Source of the DNA: Candidatus Glassiibacteriota bacterium
GTDB taxonomy: Bacteria; Gemmatimonadota; Glassbacteria; GWA2-58-10
Assembly (NCBI GenBank): GCA_016934095.1
Contig: JAFGTO010000304.1
Coordinates: forward strand, 1-26,043
DNA length: 26,043 nt
Direction: 5' to 3'
Both the position numbers and the translations under genes were made by a program. Numbering within the stretch: position 1 is the first letter of the stretch; the number at the start of each line of letters is the position of its first letter. The notes beneath the pieces were generated by a model that searched no databases, was not told the DNA's origin, and was given only the letters and a program-made list of their open reading frames with translations. Shown piece by piece: positions 21,824-26,043 of the stretch.

Positions 21824-21883
21824 ATGGCAAAAACCTTTGTTTTCTATTTTAGTCCGCTTTTGTTTTTCTCGTTTCGGGATTGA
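21824..21883 (+). CDS. Possible 19-residue hydrophobic peptide
   Basis: AAAAAGGAGAG precedes an ATG at 21824 by a normal distance, and the frame reads 19 codons (start MAKTFVFYFSPLLFFSF) to TGA at 21881. It resembles a signal peptide cut short. It could be a small membrane peptide, or the decayed start of a lost secreted protein. It lies 143 bp upstream of the 22027 gene, in a different frame. Confidence 0.25.
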   Translation: MAKTFVFYFSPLLFFSFRD

Positions 21884-22026
21884 TCGGTACAAGAATGTAG
21901 GGTTGAATAAAGATTATAGAACGTTTTTACGAGCAACTGCGCTTCAGATACTGTGGATCTTGGTTTTATCATAAATCAGCGTCCATCACACAAAATCATG
22001 CTTGAATAGACCAGGGAGGCTGGAGA

Positions 22027-24270
22027 ATGAAGACGCGATTCTCAATTAGTGAGCATTCTCACAGAAAAGCTCATAACATAGCCCAGATTCTGCTAAGCCG
22101 TTTCAGGAACTACAAAGGATTCGGGAATCCGAGAATCCATACCATTTATCCGCTTCTCGGCCCCGATGGTGCAAAAGACGTCTTTTTCGAGGTAAAACTG
22201 ACTTCCCAGGAAAATATGGATCACGGTTACGTGATCGTCTCTCTTTCGGAAGACTATTTTCCGGTGATGAAGTTCGCGATGAGGGGGAAGACTCATCTGG
22301 AGAAACTTGTCGCTAAGGTTGGTCATTGGGAATTCAACCCGGTTTTCTTCACTCCGTTTTATCTAGTGGCTGAAAACGATAAGGGAGACTTGCTGGCTGA
22401 GACAGGCAATTCCCCGATTCCTTTCCGTAAGCGCGGCAAAGAGCGCAAGAGGAAACCGATAAGTTATCGCAGCTTCAAAAGGGGATTCCTGAGACATCGG
22501 GAACAGTTTTTAAAAAACAAGCAGAAGGATTGTGAAAAAGCCTGGGAGATTCTGAAGAAGATTGGCCAGGCGACAAAAAGCCAGGAGGATTACGAGGAAG
22601 ATTTTTTATATGAGGACGATCTTTCTCCGGGGAATTATAATACAATAACCGCGTACCATCATCTGTCCTTCCCCAGATACAAACAAATTCAACCCAACAC
22701 CGGTGCGAATGACCAGGATTTCTGGTCCGGCTGCACAGCCTGCGCCTGGATGTGCTTGATCGGATACCATGACAATACGATGACCCCCGACCTCCTTCGC
22801 GGCTCGCACCTAAGCAACAAACCCAGCCAGGATGATTACCCCGGAAGAGTAATGGTCCAACTCAGCAAACATCTAGGGACTTATGATGCATGGTGCGTTG
22901 CTGGTCCTGGAGGTGTGGTTTCGGATGACGATACAGTCAAAGGTTACAGCTTTATTACCGACAAGCTCGGTCATGAAATAAAAACGCATTATGTATATGC
23001 AGGACAAATCCATCCGCAAGTACCGGCGTTTACTGAAGACGGTGGAATGGATTCGTTCAATCTGATCCTTAATTATCTCTATCTCGGCCGTCCTTCCTTG
23101 ATTACGATTCCCGGCCACGCCTTGAATGCATATGAAGCAAGAGTCAACCAGGATCCATCGGTTGATGATCACTATTTGAAAATATATGATGGCTGGGATG
23201 GTCAATCCCTTTATCAGACGAGCAATGGAAACTGGACTCTGGATCCTTACCAGGATTACCTGAACGACCCCTTTATCCCTTACGGAATGCTGGATAGTGC
23301 GTATTCTTTAATGGAAGTGGTGACCAGAAACAGGGTCAGGTTCAACCGCAGAAGCGCCTCCCGACCGGCGACGGCTGAGTTTGACGGGAGGCTTGTGATT
23401 GCCTACAGGAAGGTCGATAATGACAGCTCAAACTTCAGTATTGGCCTGATATTTTCAGCAGATGGAAGAAGCATTGAATCCGAGAGATTTTTTGCGGCGG
23501 TAGGAAACGGCGCCCCGTCCATCGCAGCCGAGCCATCAGGAAAATATTTATATATCGCCTGGCTGGATCACCTGAATCATAAGATCAGAATCGTGAAAAC
23601 CGGTATTGATTCTGAGATAGTCGAATTACCATCACCCGGCATCGATGCAAACGAAAATCCATCCATTGTCGTTCATAAGGGAAGTCTTTATCTCGCCTGG
23701 CAGGATAATATTCTTTATACCCCTCTGGATCTTTTGGAGCGGTCCGCTGTACCGTGGCCGAACGAGGTAGGTCCAGGTGTTATCGGAAACGGCTGGATGA
23801 CTTTAGGCACATGGCGGCATACCTTGTCTATGGCGACTGATGGATTATACTTCTATCTAAGCTCGGGAGACGGCCGGGTGATGGTCCTGGACCTGGAAGG
23901 CAGGTTAATGCAGTGCGGAGGGTACGACTGGTTCCATACCGGCGACCTTGCAGGACCTCACCTGTGCTATTTCAACAGGACACTGTACGCCTGCAACGGT
24001 TATAAGATCTACGAGATTTCACTTTTCAAAAAATTTAATCCCTCCTGTCCGAACTGCGTTGTAATAGGCTACAGTTGTTCCCACGCAAAACCCGTGGTAT
24101 GGCCTAAAGGAGTCGGCTCAGATGCTGTCCTGGGCTCGTTCGACTCGATAGATATCGGCCCTTGCCTGTTGTCTGCCTGGGTTGACGAGCAGCAAAAAAT
24201 CACCGTTCAGTATCATAGCGTGGATCGGCTTTACGAGGAACTGGATTATAGCGGATGGCCCCAAGATTGA
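22027..24270 (+). CDS. C10-like (streptopain-type) cysteine protease with propeller-like C-terminal half
   Basis: The 747-residue protein has GGGAGG 7 nt before its ATG. Residues 50-90 (FFEVKL, then GYVIVSLSEDYFPVMKFA) resemble the Spi/propeptide domain of C10 proteases. SGCTACAWMCLIGYHD aligns with the streptopain active-site segment GHCVATATAQIMKYHN, which puts the nucleophile at C236. GHALNAYE gives H364, and HYLKIYDGWDG matches the segment that carries the third catalytic residue (D388 here). Residues 430-747 have about six beta repeats of propeller type (LYIAWLDH, LYLAWQDN, LYFYLSSGDG). No signal peptide is present and a TGA at 22003 rules out an extension. Codon use is visibly more A+T-rich than in neighbours. 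The protease call is by analogy. Confidence 0.75.
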   Translation: MKTRFSISEHSHRKAHNIAQILLSRFRNYKGFGNPRIHTIYPLLGPDGAKDVFFEVKLTSQENMDHGYVIVSLSEDYFPVMKFAMRGKTHLEKLVAKVGHWEFNPVFFTPFYLVAENDKGDLLAETGNSPIPFRKRGKERKRKPISYRSFKRGFLRHREQFLKNKQKDCEKAWEILKKIGQATKSQEDYEEDFLYEDDLSPGNYNTITAYHHLSFPRYKQIQPNTGANDQDFWSGCTACAWMCLIGYHDNTMTPDLLRGSHLSNKPSQDDYPGRVMVQLSKHLGTYDAWCVAGPGGVVSDDDTVKGYSFITDKLGHEIKTHYVYAGQIHPQVPAFTEDGGMDSFNLILNYLYLGRPSLITIPGHALNAYEARVNQDPSVDDHYLKIYDGWDGQSLYQTSNGNWTLDPYQDYLNDPFIPYGMLDSAYSLMEVVTRNRVRFNRRSASRPATAEFDGRLVIAYRKVDNDSSNFSIGLIFSADGRSIESERFFAAVGNGAPSIAAEPSGKYLYIAWLDHLNHKIRIVKTGIDSEIVELPSPGIDANENPSIVVHKGSLYLAWQDNILYTPLDLLERSAVPWPNEVGPGVIGNGWMTLGTWRHTLSMATDGLYFYLSSGDGRVMVLDLEGRLMQCGGYDWFHTGDLAGPHLCYFNRTLYACNGYKIYEISLFKKFNPSCPNCVVIGYSCSHAKPVVWPKGVGSDAVLGSFDSIDIGPCLLSAWVDEQQKITVQYHSVDRLYEELDYSGWPQD

Positions 24271-24374
24271 CCCGGCCGCGAAAACGCAATATCTTAGCAG
24301 TATATTGTAACCCGGTTGAAACGCAGCAGTGGACGCGAAAGGGGAACCCCGTGGCTGGCAGGCAGGAAGAGTCC

Positions 24375-24803
24375 ATGATCGCTTACTGCGGGCTTTACTG
24401 TGGAGACTGCCCGATCTTCGGCAGCGGAATGGCCGGACTGGCTAAAGAGCTGCTGGTGAAACTGGAGGAATCCCATCTCGAACGATGGGGGCCGGGACTT
24501 TCCGAGCTGACAGATGAGTTCAAGGCCTTTGCGAATTACCGTCAGGGCCTAGACTTCCTCAACGCCCTTGACCTGCTGCGCTGTGAGAGGACCTGCAGGC
24601 AGGGCGGCGGCGGCGGGGACTGCAGGATCCGGGCCTGCTGCCGGGAAAAAGGTTTCGAGGGCTGCTGGCTCTGCGCCGAGATGGAGAGCTGCGAGAAGCT
24701 CGACTGGCTGACCCCGGTGAACAGGGGCGCGCACCTGAAAAACTTGACTGTGATCCGTGAGCAGGGAAAAGAAGAATTCCTGGAAGGAGAGAAAGCCTGG
24801 TAA
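24375..24803 (+). CDS. DUF3795-like cysteine-rich protein
   Basis: From the ATG at 24375 the protein has 142 residues. AGGAAGAG lies just upstream; the frame is open farther back, including a GTG at 24351. It begins IAYCGLYCGDCPIFGSG, the DUF3795 signature, and has later cysteines in CRIRACCREKGFEGC and WLCAEMESC. Such proteins probably bind zinc or an iron-sulfur centre; the function is not established. It returns to GC-rich codon use, so the A+T-rich island ends near 24.3 kb. It follows the protease-like gene by about 100 bp in the same direction; a shared task is not evident. Confidence 0.8.
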   Translation: MIAYCGLYCGDCPIFGSGMAGLAKELLVKLEESHLERWGPGLSELTDEFKAFANYRQGLDFLNALDLLRCERTCRQGGGGGDCRIRACCREKGFEGCWLCAEMESCEKLDWLTPVNRGAHLKNLTVIREQGKEEFLEGEKAW

Positions 24804-24855
24804 ACCAGATAATTCATAGGGACTTTGTCTTGTGCATATTAAAACGCCGGTGGGT

Positions 24856-24938
24856 GCGGGCTGGCAGCCTTTTTGCTTTGGCACTGGTATTCGGACAAAC
24901 CGACCGGCGGGAGAAGGGCAAAAAGGATGCCAGCCCGC
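24856..24938. repeat. 83-bp element with near-perfect 21-bp inverted arms
   Basis: The arms 24856-24876 and 24918-24938 pair at 20 of 21 positions; each reads GCGGGCTGGCA, one mismatch, then CCTTTTTGC on its own strand. The 41-nt loop has a small CGG/CCG stem. No T-run follows on either strand, so it is not a standard terminator. It fills the gap between the DUF3795 gene and the amidohydrolase, where no ORF is convincing. It may be a structured RNA, a double-stranded transcript end or a short mobile element. Confidence 0.75.
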
Positions 24939-25033
24939 CCCTGACAGAGCACAGGGCTTACTCGTTGCTGAAATTTATGAATGATCCAGGGTAAGTGCTG
25001 TAATCCTATAATTTTCATCCGGAGGTATGCAGC

Positions 25034-26043
25034 ATGAAACATCTATTCAAGACTTTCGTTCTGCTGGCCTTCCTGCCCGTGCTGGTCGCCGGCCAGGAGC
25101 CGGCCGGCGAGCTCAAGCTGCTCGACTGGAAGCCGGTCAGCCAGCTCGTGGTCAAGGAGACCCGGGTGCTGAGGCCGAAGTTCCCGGTGATCGATATCCA
25201 CAACCACCTGGGCCGGCTGGAGAATACCCGCAAGTACCTGGAAGAAATGGACCTGGCCGGGGTCTGGAAGTGTGTCAGCCTGGACGCCCGCTCGCGGGAC
25301 GACCAGTACAAGGAGCACCTGAGGGTCTCGCAGAGTGTCTCCAAAGACAGGTTCCTGGTGTTTTTCAGGCCGGATTTCAGCAGGATCGACGAGCCGGACT
25401 TCGGGGTGAAGGAGGCCAGGAAACTGGAAGAAGCTGTCAAGCTGGGGATCAAGGGGCTGAAAATCAATAAGTCGCTCGGCCTGACTCTGAAAGACAAGAG
25501 CGGCAAGCTGGTCCCGGTGGATGATCCCCGGATCGACCCGATCTGGGCCAAGTGCGGCGAGCTCGGCATCCCGGTGATGATCCACGTCTCCGACCCCAAG
25601 GCGTTTTTCACGCCGGTTGACAAGTACAACGAGCGCTACGATGAGCTGGGCGCCCACCCCGACTGGTCGTTCGCCGGGGAGGAGTTCCCCTCGAAAATGG
25701 AGATCCTGGCCCAGCGCAACAGGGTGTTCGCCAAACACCCGAATACCGTGTTCATCGGCGCCCACATGGCCACGCTGCCCGAGGAGCTGCACCAGGTGGG
25801 CATGTGGCTGGATTGCTACCCCAACCTCTACGTGGACATCGATGCCCGCATCAGCGACCTGGGCCGTCAGCCCTGCACCGCCCGCAAGTTCCTGATCAAG
25901 TACCAGGACCGGGTCATGTTCGGCACGGACACTCCCTGCAGCGCCGAGGCCTATCGCATCTATTACCGCTTTCTGGAGACCGACGACGAGTATTTCGACC
26001 CGGCGGGCGGCCACCACCTGCAGGGCCGCTGGATGATCTACGG
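25034..26043 (+). CDS. Secreted amidohydrolase (amidohydro_2 type), cut by the window edge
   Basis: The 336 codons visible start at the ATG at 25034, with GGAGG 8 nt upstream; the ATG at 25027 is too close and out of frame. A signal peptide (1-20, FVLLAFLPVLVAG) precedes the TIM-barrel domain. Metal-binding landmarks are H56-x-H58 in DIHNHLG, H184 in IHVSD, H244 in GAHMA and D299 in FGTDTP; K in GLKINK lies in the usual place for the barrel lysine. Such enzymes hydrolyse or decarboxylate C-N or aromatic carboxyl substrates; the true substrate is unknown. The frame is open to the edge, so the gene continues to the right. Function in the periplasm is likely because of the signal peptide. Confidence 0.9.
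   Translation, partial: MKHLFKTFVLLAFLPVLVAGQEPAGELKLLDWKPVSQLVVKETRVLRPKFPVIDIHNHLGRLENTRKYLEEMDLAGVWKCVSLDARSRDDQYKEHLRVSQSVSKDRFLVFFRPDFSRIDEPDFGVKEARKLEEAVKLGIKGLKINKSLGLTLKDKSGKLVPVDDPRIDPIWAKCGELGIPVMIHVSDPKAFFTPVDKYNERYDELGAHPDWSFAGEEFPSKMEILAQRNRVFAKHPNTVFIGAHMATLPEELHQVGMWLDCYPNLYVDIDARISDLGRQPCTARKFLIKYQDRVMFGTDTPCSAEAYRIYYRFLETDDEYFDPAGGHHLQGRWMIY

Noticed and set aside
21747..21974. 75-codon plus-strand ORF
   Set aside because: No ribosome site at its ATG and no domain; the better-supported ORF in this stretch is the 19-codon one in another frame.

Overview
The window looks like a chromosomal segment of an uncultured, Gram-negative-type bacterium with GC-rich coding regions. The support is bacterial housekeeping genes (rho, holA, mutS, zwf, pgl), signal-peptide proteins, a SPOR-domain protein and AGGAG-type ribosome binding sites. 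I cannot name the phylum from sequence alone. The mix of a UDPGP-family nucleotidyltransferase, an S9 peptidase and a C10-like protease fits members of the FCB group or related candidate phyla, but that is a weak inference.

Layout. The left edge holds the 5' part of rho on the minus strand, with a structured leader and a promoter dyad. A 0.9 kb A+T-rich spacer follows, carrying a 46-bp hairpin repeat (a second copy lies near 20.7 kb), a 13-bp inverted repeat about 120 bp long, two candidate promoters and perhaps one tiny ORF. Rightward genes then encode a membrane protein with an Mrr-like domain and four zinc ribbons (1447-3057), a small CxC protein (3114-3449) and an orphan zinc-finger anti-sigma factor (3731-4285), closed by a clear intrinsic terminator. 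The next block is a tight operon holA, TPR/SPOR protein, mutS, followed by queD. Next come a class II Fic protein, a 70-bp tandem repeat built of alternating inverted motifs and a 15-bp perfect hairpin, all in the gap between convergent genes.

The minus-strand block 16778-11258 (MFS transporter, S9 peptidase, UDP-sugar pyrophosphorylase-like enzyme) reads as one operon, divergent from zwf-pgl, the oxidative pentose phosphate pair. Right of pgl is a consensus sigma70-type promoter with a Fur-box-like sequence at the expected start site, a leader with repeated Shine-Dalgarno sequences, and a secreted protein made of four cysteine-bearing repeats. A WrbA/flavodoxin-like gene is convergent with it. 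From about 21.4 to 24.3 kb the base composition becomes visibly richer in A+T. This part has a run of four short palindromes and a 747-residue protein that looks like a C10 (streptopain-type) protease joined to a propeller-like C-terminal half, yet without a signal peptide. A DUF3795 protein, an 83-bp near-perfect inverted repeat and a truncated secreted amidohydrolase close the window.

The most unusual items are the Fic-associated alternating motif array, the Mrr-like zinc-ribbon membrane protein that lacks the expected catalytic lysine, the Cys-repeat secreted protein with its regulatory leader, and the C10-like/propeller protein in an A+T-rich island. No complete new system can be demonstrated; these are leads.
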